Source: Mediterraneibacter massiliensis (GTDB lineage: Bacteria > Bacillota > Clostridia > Lachnospirales > Lachnospiraceae). Taken from it: a stretch of 64,000 bases of DNA. The translations under genes and the position numbers were made by a program. The notes below the pieces were generated by a model that did not search any database, was not told the DNA's origin, and saw only the letters and a program-made list of their open reading frames with translations. Below are positions 43,563-51,949 of the stretch, in pieces (within the stretch, counting starts at the first letter, position 1; the number at the start of each line of letters is the position of its first letter). The DNA lies in contig NZ_LN913001.1 in the NCBI RefSeq assembly GCF_001487105.1, positions 2,100,949 to 2,164,948 on the forward strand, read 5' to 3'.

Positions 43563-44579
43563 TTACGCTTCATATCCATTGGGATTCTGACTCTGCCATC
43601 TCCAGGAATCTTCGCACATTTCTTCTAAACCGCGTTTTGCCTCCCAATGTAATTCTTCTTTTGCCTTCGCCGCATCACAGTAGCATGTGGCAATATCGCC
43701 TGCACGTCTTGGCCTTATCTCATAAGGTATTTCTTTCCCGCATGCCTTTCCAAATGCCTTCACCATGTCCAGTACAGAATATCCTTTACCTGTTCCCAGA
43801 TTATAAACCGATACCCCTGCTTTTTCTTTTAACTTTTCGACAGAACGGACATGTCCGATCGCCAGATCCACTACGTGAATGTAATCGCGCACACCGGTTC
43901 CATCCGGTGTATCATAATCATCCCCAAATACCCCGAGACACTGCAGCTTTCCGATCGCCACCTGCGTAATATAGGGCATAAGATTATTCGGAATTCCTTT
44001 CGGATCTTCTCCGATCTTTCCGCTTTTGTGAGCCCCGATAGGATTAAAATACCTGAGAAGGACCACATTCCAGTCTTTATCTGCCGTGTGCAAGTCTGTC
44101 AAGATCTGTTCCAGCATCCATTTTGTCCAGCCATATGGATTCGTACAAATTCCTTTTGGGCACTCTTCTGTGATCGGTATAAATGCCGGATCGCCATATA
44201 CCGTAGCAGAAGAACTAAAAATAATATTCTTGACATCATGCTTTCTCATGACATCACAAAGTGTCAATGTACCGTTTATATTATTGTCATAGTATTCCAA
44301 AGGTTTTGCGACAGATTCGCCCACTGCTTTCAATCCTGCAAAATGGATGACCGCTTCGACGGCTTCTTTAGCAAAAATTTCATGTAAGGCATTTGCGTCC
44401 CGCACATCTGCTTTATAAAATTTCACACTTTTCCCTGTGATTTCTTCAATCCGTCCTATGACCTTTTCTGACGCATTATATAGATTATCTACAATGACTA
44501 CTTCGTATCCCGCATTTAACAGCTCTACGCAAGTATGGCTTCCTATAAATCCCGCGCCGCCTGTAACTAATATAGACAT
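43563..44579 (-). CDS. galE: UDP-glucose 4-epimerase
   Basis: 338 residues, extended short-chain dehydrogenase. NAD site [17 protein letters not shown] (about 5-21), SSSATVYG (active-site Ser), YGWTK (catalytic Tyr/Lys, about 148-152), RYFNPIGAH, and [12 protein letters not shown]. It interconverts UDP-glucose and UDP-galactose. It follows the nucleotidyltransferase gene by 30 bases, and together they make nucleotide sugars for galactose use or cell-surface glycans. Confidence 0.96.
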   Translation of the reverse strand: MSILVTGGAGFIGSHTCVELLNAGYEVVIVDNLYNASEKVIGRIEEITGKSVKFYKADVRDANALHEIFAKEAVEAVIHFAGLKAVGESVAKPLEYYDNNINGTLTLCDVMRKHDVKNIIFSSSATVYGDPAFIPITEECPKGICTNPYGWTKWMLEQILTDLHTADKDWNVVLLRYFNPIGAHKSGKIGEDPKGIPNNLMPYITQVAIGKLQCLGVFGDDYDTPDGTGVRDYIHVVDLAIGHVRSVEKLKEKAGVSVYNLGTGKGYSVLDMVKAFGKACGKEIPYEIRPRRAGDIATCYCDAAKAKEELHWEAKRGLEEMCEDSWRWQSQNPNGYEA

Positions 44580-44609
44580 TTTATACCCTCCTTTTCTACT
44601 GCGATATAT

Positions 44610-45533
44610 TTATGATTCCCATAATTTCTGCGGATATTTCCCCGCATCCTTCAGCGCCTGAATGGCCGCCACTACCATTGGTTTGTCTTCTTTGTATGTC
44701 ACCCCATACCATTTATCTTCTGTATCCAATACCGTTACCGCCGCACGTCCTTCCTCCAGCAGCCCACTTACAACAGACGGAAGGAAATACTCGCATTTCA
44801 TGGGATTCTCTTTTAACCCCTGCTGTAAAAATGCCGGAAAACCAGCTTTGATCTCTTCCATAATACTCTGGGTAAATCCCCACATATTCAGAGAAACTAA
44901 TTTTTCGCCATCCACCGGTATCCATGTTTTGCCGTCATCTTCAGAATAGGCGATCTTGCCTTCTCTTTTTTCGATCCTGGTCCGTTCGTTGATTTCCACA
45001 AGTTCTTGATCCTCATTTAATTCGCAAATCCCACGCGCCACATGCCCATTGTCTGTCATTGTATTTTTCAGCCGATATCCGACCATTGTATAACTGTATT
45101 TTTCACCATCTTCATGGGTAGTAAGAAATTTGTAAATTTTCTCAAAGGCATGCTGTCCATAATAGTCATCTGCATTGATGACTGCAAATGGACCATCTAC
45201 TTCCTCATAGGCGCTCAGTACAGCATGTGCTGTTCCCCATGGTTTTACCCTGCCCTGCGGAACCTGATACCCCTCTGGAAGATGAAAAAGATCCTGATAT
45301 ACATAAGAGACATCCATCACTTGCTCTATACGTTTTCCGACCGCTTCTTTAAAGTCCTCTTCATTTTCTTTTTTTATAATAAAAATAACTTTCTCAAAAC
45401 CTGCTCTTTTCGCATCAAAAATGGAAAAATCCATGATGATATGCCCCTCTTTGTCTATCGGGTCGATCTGCTTTAGACCACCGTATCTGCTCCCCATTCC
45501 TGCTGCCATAATGATCAAAACCGGCTTCTTCAT
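44610..45533 (-). CDS. Sugar-phosphate nucleotidyltransferase-like protein
   Basis: 307 residues. N-terminal NTP-transferase motif IIMAAGMGSRYGGLKQIDPI (about 7-26, a variant of GxGxRxxPxTxxxPK), then FAVINADDYYGQHAFEKI with the metal-binding Asp pair (about 115-120). It differs clearly from GalU and RmlA and belongs to an uncharacterised group often next to galE. It probably makes a UDP- or NDP-sugar, but the nucleotide and sugar are not known. It has a consensus promoter at 45601-45629. Confidence 0.82.
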   Translation of the reverse strand: MKKPVLIIMAAGMGSRYGGLKQIDPIDKEGHIIMDFSIFDAKRAGFEKVIFIIKKENEEDFKEAVGKRIEQVMDVSYVYQDLFHLPEGYQVPQGRVKPWGTAHAVLSAYEEVDGPFAVINADDYYGQHAFEKIYKFLTTHEDGEKYSYTMVGYRLKNTMTDNGHVARGICELNEDQELVEINERTRIEKREGKIAYSEDDGKTWIPVDGEKLVSLNMWGFTQSIMEEIKAGFPAFLQQGLKENPMKCEYFLPSVVSGLLEEGRAAVTVLDTEDKWYGVTYKEDKPMVVAAIQALKDAGKYPQKLWES

Positions 45534-45600
45534 TGTACTCCTCCTTGCGTTTATTCACATCCGAAAACTTCTGGTCCCGGACATACACTCATACAGTTGA

Positions 45601-45629
45601 ATTATAAACTTCCTGGATACCCTTGTCAA
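45601..45629 (-). promoter_or_regulatory. Promoter of the nucleotidyltransferase-galE operon
   Basis: Perfect TTGACA (45624-45629), exactly 17 bases, perfect TATAAT (45601-45606) on the minus strand. Confidence 0.92.
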
Positions 45630-45673
45630 ATCACAGGCCTAAATAGCACTGTTTTTCCATCGTTTTTACCATA

Positions 45674-45725
45674 ATGAAAAAACAGCGTTCTACATTCTAT
45701 GCCAGAATGTAAAACACTGCCTTTT
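45674..45725 (-). terminator. Terminator of the importer-kinase-aldolase operon
   Basis: On the minus strand CAGTGTTTTACATTC pairs with GAATGTAGAACGCTG (15 bp with two wobbles, loop TGGCATA) and is followed by TTTTTTC. It lies 16 bases after the deoC-like stop codon. Confidence 0.88.
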
Positions 45726-45740
45726 CTAAGCATTTATCCT

Positions 45741-46448
45741 TTATTTCAGATCCAGCACAACGGGAACGGATTTATATCCAACTCCCATGCGGTCGATTCC
45801 CATATCGATCAACTGTAAGAAATGCTCCCTTGTCCGAATACATCCGCTGCCTTTGACCTTTGCCCTTCCTTTCAACTGATCCATGATGATCTCGATCACC
45901 TCCGGCGCAGCACCTTTTAATTCAAAACCTGTAAGGAATCCTGTACTTGTCTTCACAAAATCTACGCCTGCTTCTACACAACATTCACAGCCTTTTCGGA
46001 TCTGCTCTTCACCCAGCGCGTCTGTTTCCAGAATCACTTTGATCTCTCTTCCATATTTATGGGCAGCTTCCGCGCACGCCTTTAAATCTTCTGTCACCTT
46101 GTCATATAATCCCGCTCTAAGCCATCCAAAGTTCGCTACGATATCTACCTCTTTTACTGTATCATACTTTGCCACCTTTTCGATCTGCTCTACTCTGGAC
46201 TGTGTAGAACTTGTGCCGAACGGAAAATCCGTTACCGGACACAGCATGGTGTCTGTTCCTTTTACATATGGTTCACATAATTCCATATATCCCGGATTGA
46301 TACAGATCGTAGCGCACCCTAAGTTTACCCCGTCTTTTGTCAAAGCAATGATCTCTTCCTCTGTAAACTCCGGTTTTAATACAGAATAGTCAATGTACGC
46401 TGCCAATTCCTTCACGGTCATCTCATTTGCTGATTTTTCTGGTTTCAT
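45741..46448 (-). CDS. Divergent DeoC-family (deoxyribose-phosphate aldolase-like) protein
   Basis: 235 residues from the ATG at 46448 (AGGAGGAGACCAG upstream). DeoC/FbaB-type TIM barrel: IDYSVLKPEFTEEEI, CINPGYMELC, CPVTDFPFGTS, VDIVANFGWLRAG, and the Schiff-base lysine in FVKTSTGFLTGFELKGA (about 163). The second lysine motif is VKGSGCIRT rather than VKASGGIRT, and the phosphate loop usual as GTSSG reads GVGYKS. So the fold and catalytic lysines are kept but the phosphate/substrate end is changed. It probably splits an aldol in the pathway of the neighbouring kinase. 2-Deoxyribose 5-phosphate is the default substrate, not a sure one. Codon use is more GC-rich than in the genes before it. 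Confidence 0.82.
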   Translation of the reverse strand: MKPEKSANEMTVKELAAYIDYSVLKPEFTEEEIIALTKDGVNLGCATICINPGYMELCEPYVKGTDTMLCPVTDFPFGTSSTQSRVEQIEKVAKYDTVKEVDIVANFGWLRAGLYDKVTEDLKACAEAAHKYGREIKVILETDALGEEQIRKGCECCVEAGVDFVKTSTGFLTGFELKGAAPEVIEIIMDQLKGRAKVKGSGCIRTREHFLQLIDMGIDRMGVGYKSVPVVLDLK

Positions 46449-46497
46449 CTGGTCTCCTCCTATACTTATCATGCTCTTTCATCATTTTTTGAAATGG

Positions 46498-47460
46498 TTA
46501 CTCTTTATTCTGCTGCTTTATGAACTCCTCTACTTCTTGTAACAGAGGAGAGCCTGTCACTCCTCCTTTTTTCGTAGTTGCTAATGCTCCTGCGGCATTA
46601 GCAAACTTTAATATTTGTGGAAGATCTTCTGACATAACCTTTTCTATTCCACCCTTTTGAATAATTTGATAAATTACTCCTGCGAAAAAAGTATCTCCAG
46701 CTCCAGTCGTATCCACTGCTTTCACATCATATGCTTTTATTTTTTCACTTTTTTCTTCTGTGTAATAATAAGAACCCTTTTCTCCACATGTGATAATCAC
46801 TAGTTTGCAACCGTATTTAGAAATTTCTTTTGCAGCCTCTTTCAAGGTATTTCTTCCCGTAAGAAGATATGCTTCTTCTTCTGATGATTTATAAAGCGAA
46901 ACCTTAGATAAAGTTTTTTTCATCTCACAAATCATTTTTTCTTTACTACTCCACAAATTATGCCTGTAGTTTACATCCAATACAATTGGTATTCCCTTTT
47001 TATGCGCCTCGTTGAGCACCTTCCAAGTTGCCGTTCTAACTGGTTCATCCGTCATGCACATACCAGAAAATCCAACCATAGCAGATTGGAGAACTCTTTC
47101 TATCGGAATTTCTTTCTCATCCAGCCAAATATCTGCACCAAATCTTCTTGAAAAACTAAAACTTCTCTCTCCATTTTCATCCAGGGTGACAAATGACTGT
47201 GTCGTAAAATGAACTGGATCTAAAACACATCCCTCTAAACCCACGCCGTAGCTTTCCATTTTGCGTCTGATTAATTCTCCCATACAATCATCACCTATTT
47301 TGCCAATAAACATTGTATGAAGTCCCAACTTACTTGCTGCTGTCAAGGCATTTACTACTGTTCCTCCAACTTCACATTGATAAATAGGTTTCTCCAGTGT
47401 ATATCCAGGACCAGGAATATAGTCTATCAAAGCATCTCCTATCGCACAAAAATCGTACAT
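46498..47460 (-). CDS. PfkB-family carbohydrate kinase
   Basis: 320 residues, ribokinase fold. N-terminal motif FCAIGDALIDYIPGPG, substrate glycines in CEVGGTVVNALTAASKLG (about 31-48; usually GGxxxN), and the ATP/anion-hole motif VDTTGAGDTFFAG (about 245-257) with catalytic Asp. It phosphorylates a sugar or sugar alcohol after import by the ABC system. The gene is AT-rich. It starts 14 bases after the ATPase stop and lies ahead of the DeoC-like gene, so kinase then aldolase is the natural order. Fructokinase, ribokinase and deoxyribokinase are all possible. Confidence 0.9.
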   Translation of the reverse strand: MYDFCAIGDALIDYIPGPGYTLEKPIYQCEVGGTVVNALTAASKLGLHTMFIGKIGDDCMGELIRRKMESYGVGLEGCVLDPVHFTTQSFVTLDENGERSFSFSRRFGADIWLDEKEIPIERVLQSAMVGFSGMCMTDEPVRTATWKVLNEAHKKGIPIVLDVNYRHNLWSSKEKMICEMKKTLSKVSLYKSSEEEAYLLTGRNTLKEAAKEISKYGCKLVIITCGEKGSYYYTEEKSEKIKAYDVKAVDTTGAGDTFFAGVIYQIIQKGGIEKVMSEDLPQILKFANAAGALATTKKGGVTGSPLLQEVEEFIKQQNKE

Positions 47461-47474
47461 ATTTCCACCTCTTT

Positions 47475-48959
47475 TTAATTTGTTGCAAATGTCATAAGTG
47501 TTTCTTCAGAACATTCTTCAATATCAAATAATCCTGTTTGTTTTCCCTCATTCATCACCATAATTCTGTCGCATGTTCCTAAAAGTTCGGGCAATTCTGA
47601 TGACACCATAATAATAGAAAGTCCTTTTTCAATCAGTTGATTTAATATTTCATAAATTTCTTCTTTTGCACCTACATCTACTCCTCTAGTAGGTTCATCT
47701 ACAAGAAGAATTTTACAATCTGCCGCTATCCATTTCGATAAAACTACCTTTTGTTGATTTCCTCCACTCATAAAATTTGTAATGGTATCAGGTATTCCTG
47801 GACGTATATGAAACATTTGAATATATTTCTTTGTAATTTCTGCTTCTTTTCGTAACATCAGTGTACCGAATTTATTTTTATATTTTCTAAGCGCCGGTAT
47901 AGTCATATTAAATATCATATTTTGCTGTAGCATTAGTCCTTCTGCTTTTCGTTCTTCTGGTACTATACCTAAGCCTGCAAGAATTCCTTCTTTTACGTTT
48001 TTAAATTTTACTGGTTTTCCTTCCAATTCTATATTTCCCTCATCAATTGGATCCGCACCGATAATTGCACGTAAAATCTCCGAGCGTCCTGCTCCTGCAA
48101 GCCCTGCAATTCCTAAAATCTCACCTTTATGAAGATCAAAATTGATATTTTCTATCGCGCCTTTCCTTGTTAAATTTCGAATAGAAAGCACAACATTTCC
48201 ACATTTTCTTTCTCTTTTAGGATAAATATCTTTTACATCCCTGCCCACCATTCTGGAAACCAATATTTCTGTTGTATAATTTTGTACCGGCCCGCTTTCT
48301 ACAAGCTGTCCATCTTTCATAATTGTCAAACTTGTACAAAGTTCAAAAATCTCTTTTAACCGATGAGAAATATAGATAAAAGTAACTCCTTCTGCTGCAA
48401 GATTTTTTACGATTCTGAAAAGTCCTTCCAATTCATTGTCTCCTAATACTGCTGTCGGTTCATCCAGTACTACAATTTTAGCGTTCCTAGACATTGCTTT
48501 GGCAATCTCTACCATCTGTCTCTTTGCCACACTTAAATCTTCTACCACAGCCCGCGGATCCAAATCTAACTGTAATTCTTTTATAACTTTCTTTGTATCC
48601 TCTTCCATCCTTTTATAATCTATCTTCCCCATCTTATTTTTCGGATATCTGTTCAGAAAAATATTTTCTGCAACAGTACGATGAGGCAACAGCATTAACT
48701 CTTGATAAATTACTGCAATTCCTTTTTCAATCATCTTTGCAGGTGTCGTATTTTCTATTTTTTCCCCATCGATGATAATCTCGCCTTTATCTAATGAATA
48801 AGCACCTGATAAAATCTTCATTAATGTTGATTTTCCAGCTCCATTTTCTCCAACTAAAGCATGTATTTCTCCTCGTTTTACAGAAATTGAGATATCATCC
48901 AGTGCCTTTACTCCAGGAAAACTTTTTGAAATATGATTCATCTTAAGCATCGCTGCCAC
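47475..48959 (-). CDS. Ribose-type sugar ABC transporter, double ATP-binding protein
   Basis: 494 residues with two nucleotide-binding domains, as in RbsA/MglA. Domain 1: Walker A GENGAGKSTLMK (about 36-47), signature DLSVAKRQMVEIAKAM, Walker B IVVLDEPTAVL. Domain 2: degenerate Walker A GLAGAGRSEILR, signature MSGGNQQKVVLSKW, Walker B ILLVDEPTRGVD. It energises the permease at 50035. It follows the binding-protein gene by 19 bases. Typical substrates are ribose, galactose, xylose, autoinducer-2 or polyols. Confidence 0.94.
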   Translation of the reverse strand: MAAMLKMNHISKSFPGVKALDDISISVKRGEIHALVGENGAGKSTLMKILSGAYSLDKGEIIIDGEKIENTTPAKMIEKGIAVIYQELMLLPHRTVAENIFLNRYPKNKMGKIDYKRMEEDTKKVIKELQLDLDPRAVVEDLSVAKRQMVEIAKAMSRNAKIVVLDEPTAVLGDNELEGLFRIVKNLAAEGVTFIYISHRLKEIFELCTSLTIMKDGQLVESGPVQNYTTEILVSRMVGRDVKDIYPKRERKCGNVVLSIRNLTRKGAIENINFDLHKGEILGIAGLAGAGRSEILRAIIGADPIDEGNIELEGKPVKFKNVKEGILAGLGIVPEERKAEGLMLQQNMIFNMTIPALRKYKNKFGTLMLRKEAEITKKYIQMFHIRPGIPDTITNFMSGGNQQKVVLSKWIAADCKILLVDEPTRGVDVGAKEEIYEILNQLIEKGLSIIMVSSELPELLGTCDRIMVMNEGKQTGLFDIEECSEETLMTFATN

Positions 48960-48978
48960 CTCCGTATTATGGGTTTAT

Positions 48979-49965
48979 TTACAGACCTTTTCCAATCCAG
49001 TCTTTTACATTATCTTTGTCAATAACCGCTGTCTCTAATTCCCAACGCTGCTCTACTCCGTCTCCTTCTAGGATCTCATATGCTGCCTGCATTCCTTCTG
49101 GTGCACAATACGGATAGAAAACAGTAAAGAACATATTGCCTTCTTCAATTTCTTTAAAAGCAACTTCTGTCCCATCCATTCCCGTAATTAATATGTCTTC
49201 ATCTTCACGGCCTGCTGCTCGCAATGCTTCTAAAGCCCCTAACGCCATTTCATCATTATGACAATAGATTGCATCAATTTCACCAGGTCCGAATCTTTGT
49301 AGTGTATCATCCATAAATGCCATTGCATCTTCTCTTAGATAATCACAATATTGTGTCGCAATAACTTCCATATCCGGATATTCAGCTTCTAATTGCTCTG
49401 CAAAACCGTCATGTCTGTCTATCGTTGCCGATGTCCCTGCTGTTCCCTGTATTTCTACAATTTTTCCTTTGCCATTCAAGGCTTCTGCTAACTTATCTGC
49501 GGAAGCTACTCCCATTGGTTTATTCTCTGCTCCGACATAACATGTAACTTCACACTCTACATTTCTGTCTAGTGTAACTACTGGTATTCCTTGATCCATT
49601 GCTTTCTGGCAAACTGGAGTCAGTGCATCCGCTGTCAACGGTGAAATAATCAATAAATCAATTCCACGGGCAAGCAGATCTTCTACATTTTGTACTTGTG
49701 TAGCCGAGTCATTCTGTCCATCAGTCGTAATTACTTCAAATTCCGGATAATTTTCTTCTGCATAGGCCACATTTTCATCCACCATGGCAACGCGAAATGG
49801 ATGGTTCATTGTCCCCTGAGACAATCCTATCGTATACTTTTTATCTCCTTCTTTCGAAGATTTATCCTCTCCATCAGAATTTCCTGCTCCTCCATTGCTA
49901 CATCCGACTACCAGACCCGCTACCATTGTTAGACAAAGAACCGCACTTATTATTTTCTTTTTCAT
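48979..49965 (-). CDS. Sugar-binding lipoprotein of the ribose-type ABC importer
   Basis: 328 residues from the ATG at 49965; the ATG two codons earlier lies too close to AGGAGG. Lipoprotein signal MKKKIISAVLCLTMVAG with lipobox VVGC, then a Ser/Gly/Asp linker and the Peripla_BP_4 body: IGLSQGTMNHPFRVAMVDE, LLIISPLTADALTPVC, VVTLDRNV, and GTSATIDRHDGFAEQLE, then YCHNDEMALGALEAL. It captures the substrate outside the membrane. The ligand-site residues cannot name the sugar by eye. Confidence 0.92.
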   Translation of the reverse strand: MKKKIISAVLCLTMVAGLVVGCSNGGAGNSDGEDKSSKEGDKKYTIGLSQGTMNHPFRVAMVDENVAYAEENYPEFEVITTDGQNDSATQVQNVEDLLARGIDLLIISPLTADALTPVCQKAMDQGIPVVTLDRNVECEVTCYVGAENKPMGVASADKLAEALNGKGKIVEIQGTAGTSATIDRHDGFAEQLEAEYPDMEVIATQYCDYLREDAMAFMDDTLQRFGPGEIDAIYCHNDEMALGALEALRAAGREDEDILITGMDGTEVAFKEIEEGNMFFTVFYPYCAPEGMQAAYEILEGDGVEQRWELETAVIDKDNVKDWIGKGL

Positions 49966-50034
49966 CCACATTTCCTCCTTTTATTATTGTGAATTATTTT
50001 ATTACTAAAGCACTTTCTTCACGTGCCCTTAGCC

Positions 50035-51009
50035 TTAAGAATTCTTTTTTGTCTTTCTCTCTAACAGCACAGCTAATATAATAATGACACCTTGAATAAC
50101 TTTCTGTATGAATGGGGAAATACCCATCAAATTCAAAATATTATTTAATACGGAAATCAAGCAGGCCCCAATCAAAGTACCAACTACACTTCCGCTTCCT
50201 CCAGCTGTGCTTGCCCCGCCGATATAGACCATCGCAAGTGCATCTAACTCATAACCTTCCCCAGCCTCCGGCTGCCCAATGCCTAATCTTGAAATAAAAA
50301 TAATTGCAGAAAGCGCCGACAAAAAACCTGTAATCACAAAGCACATTGTCTCTACTCTTTTTGTATGAATCCCACATAAACGCGCTGCTTCTCTACTGTC
50401 CCCCAAAGCATATACACTTCTTCCAAAACCTGTATATTTCAGCATATATAATGCAATAAAAAATACGGTTAAAAAGATATAAACCGGTACTGGAATTCCT
50501 AACATACTTCCCTGACCCAAAAAGGAAAAATCAATACCTGATTCAGTCCAATTCTGTGGCGAACCATTCGCCAAATATCTTGCCACTCCACGAAGTGCAG
50601 TCATCGTACCTAAAGTCATAATAAACGGCGCTAATCTTCCTCTTGTAACCCCAATACCATTTATTAGGCCAAGAATAATCCCTATTACTAATCCTGCTGC
50701 TACTGTCATAATGGGAGAGACTCCTTTTTGAAGCAGCATCGCACAGGACACAGCAACCACCCCAACAATAGAGCCAACTGACAAGTCCACCCCACCTGTT
50801 AGCACAACAAAGGTCATACCCATGGCAATAATACCATTTAAAGAAACAGAACGTACTACGTTAACTATATTAGCCGGTCCTAAAAAATTAGGGGAAATAA
50901 CAGCCGCAATGATACAAATTAAAATCAGCGCCCACAAAATTCCCATTGCTTTCATTTTTTTTAGAAGTATTTTGCTTTCATTACTATTCATCTCTTTTAC
51001 CTTCCCCAT
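50035..51009 (-). CDS. Ribose-type sugar ABC transporter permease
   Basis: About 324 residues, BPD_transp_2 family, eight to ten helices. Marks: NGIIAMGMTFVVLTGGVDLSVGS (about 60-80), GLINGIGVTRGRLAPFIMTLG, and MVYIGGASTAGGSGSVVGTLIG (the ATPase-contact EAA-like loop is in the middle). I use the ATG at 51009 because AGGAGG lies six bases before it. It is the first gene of the permease, binding protein, ATPase, kinase, aldolase operon, and the promoter/operator lies immediately upstream. Confidence 0.92.
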   Translation of the reverse strand: MGKVKEMNSNESKILLKKMKAMGILWALILICIIAAVISPNFLGPANIVNVVRSVSLNGIIAMGMTFVVLTGGVDLSVGSIVGVVAVSCAMLLQKGVSPIMTVAAGLVIGIILGLINGIGVTRGRLAPFIMTLGTMTALRGVARYLANGSPQNWTESGIDFSFLGQGSMLGIPVPVYIFLTVFFIALYMLKYTGFGRSVYALGDSREAARLCGIHTKRVETMCFVITGFLSALSAIIFISRLGIGQPEAGEGYELDALAMVYIGGASTAGGSGSVVGTLIGACLISVLNNILNLMGISPFIQKVIQGVIIILAVLLERKTKKNS

Positions 51010-51034
51010 AATTAACCTCCTGTTTATTTGTTTC

Positions 51035-51080
51035 AAATGTATGATACATTTAATATATATTAATCGTTTTATATTGTCAA
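51035..51080 (-). promoter_or_regulatory. Promoter and operator of the importer-kinase-aldolase operon
   Basis: Minus strand: perfect TTGACA (51075-51080), 17-base spacer, TATATT (51052-51057). A perfect 17-bp palindrome, AAATGTATGATACATTT (51035-51051), touches the -10 box and covers the expected start point. This is a classic repressor position. The 12-base core TGTATGATACAT recurs at 54313-54324. Confidence 0.88.
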
Positions 51081-51223
51081 TACTTTTGTTTGTTTTATAC
51101 TAAAATTTGCATATTGCACAAATATTACTATATATTTTCTACAATTTAACTAATTTATTAAATGATAAACCTTCTTATTTTCTATACATCCTTAAAAAAT
51201 AAAAGCCTGTAAATTGAGGTATT
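51081..51223. other. AT-rich intergenic DNA upstream of the importer promoter
   Basis: About 140 bases of very AT-rich sequence between the importer promoter and the hairpin at 51224. No frame, tRNA or further promoter is seen in it. It could hold an UP element or a catabolite site, but I find no clear cre match. Confidence 0.5.
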
Positions 51224-51314
51224 AAAAAAATCAACTTCAAATTGCTTTAGAATATTTCCGCAAGCGCTGCTTGCTCCAAAATAAAAATATATAGCAATCT
51301 GAAATTGATTTTTA
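51224..51314 (-). terminator. Long hairpin after the DUF1349 gene (repeat family copy 2)
   Basis: Outer arms of 18 bases (AATCAACTTCAAATTGCT and its near-complement ending at 51310), an AT-rich internal loop, and a perfect inner stem GCAAGC/GCTTGC near 51260-51274. On the minus strand it ends GTTGATTTTTTT. Its first 27 bases match 23 of 27 with the hairpin at 43431-43524 read on the opposite strand. Confidence 0.75.
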
Positions 51315-51334
51315 TAGTAAAATATCTAAATTAT

Positions 51335-51946
51335 TTATATGATGGGAGGATCTTGATGCTGTGCTATGTCCGGATCCGTCTTTATCCACCTTGTAAATTC
51401 TACCTTTAAATCTTTCCTGATAGGTGCACATACCATAGGTCCCGCTTTTATTCCTTTCTCAAAAGGAAATCTAGAAAGCCTTACCGTCATCCATCTGCTT
51501 TTAGAAGTACGTACACGAATTAAAACTGCATCATGAAAAGGTGACACACGAAATGTAACCTTCTCTCCTTCCCAATTCGCTACTGGAAAATTAGAACAAT
51601 CTGAATATACATCTGTTGTTACAATAGATATATTAGGCTCTCCATCTATTACTTCTATCCCAGCCTTAATCCAATGTATATCATCATACCAGATCATCAT
51701 GCCTGCCTGATCATATAATTCTGAGAAGTCTTTTAACAAAAAGGTTACCTCCATTGCCTCAGAACGTTTTAACTCTGTCAAAAGTGCATGCCCATTGCGA
51801 TGTATAAATCCATATAATGTTTTTTCCCAATAATCACTTTCCGGCATCGCTTGTACCAACAACGATTTTCCTTCTTCTTTCCATGCTGCAGGTTTATTTG
51901 TCCATGTCCCTTCTTTCCATAAAATATCCCGACACAAAGAATCCAC
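51335..51946 (-). CDS. DUF1349 domain protein
   Basis: 203 residues forming one concanavalin-like DUF1349 domain: an early GFIHRNGHALL stretch, then LYDQAGMMIWYDDIHWIKAGIEVIDGEPNISIVTTDVYSDCS (about 80-125, the family core) and VRTSKSRWMTVRLSRF. There is no signal peptide. The family includes yeast Ree1 and many proteins in sugar operons, without an assigned activity; binding or isomerising a sugar is a guess. It is the last gene of the deoR-acetyltransferase-PHP-DUF1349 operon, 3 bases after the PHP gene. Confidence 0.85.
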   Translation of the reverse strand: MDSLCRDILWKEGTWTNKPAAWKEEGKSLLVQAMPESDYWEKTLYGFIHRNGHALLTELKRSEAMEVTFLLKDFSELYDQAGMMIWYDDIHWIKAGIEVIDGEPNISIVTTDVYSDCSNFPVANWEGEKVTFRVSPFHDAVLIRVRTSKSRWMTVRLSRFPFEKGIKAGPMVCAPIRKDLKVEFTRWIKTDPDIAQHQDPPII

Positions 51947-51949
51947 TGA

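Noticed and set aside
45642..45740. CRISPR-like repeats or a small RNA in the gap before the DeoC-like gene
   Set aside because: The repeats are just the two arms of one terminator stem; nothing is repeated at regular spacing.
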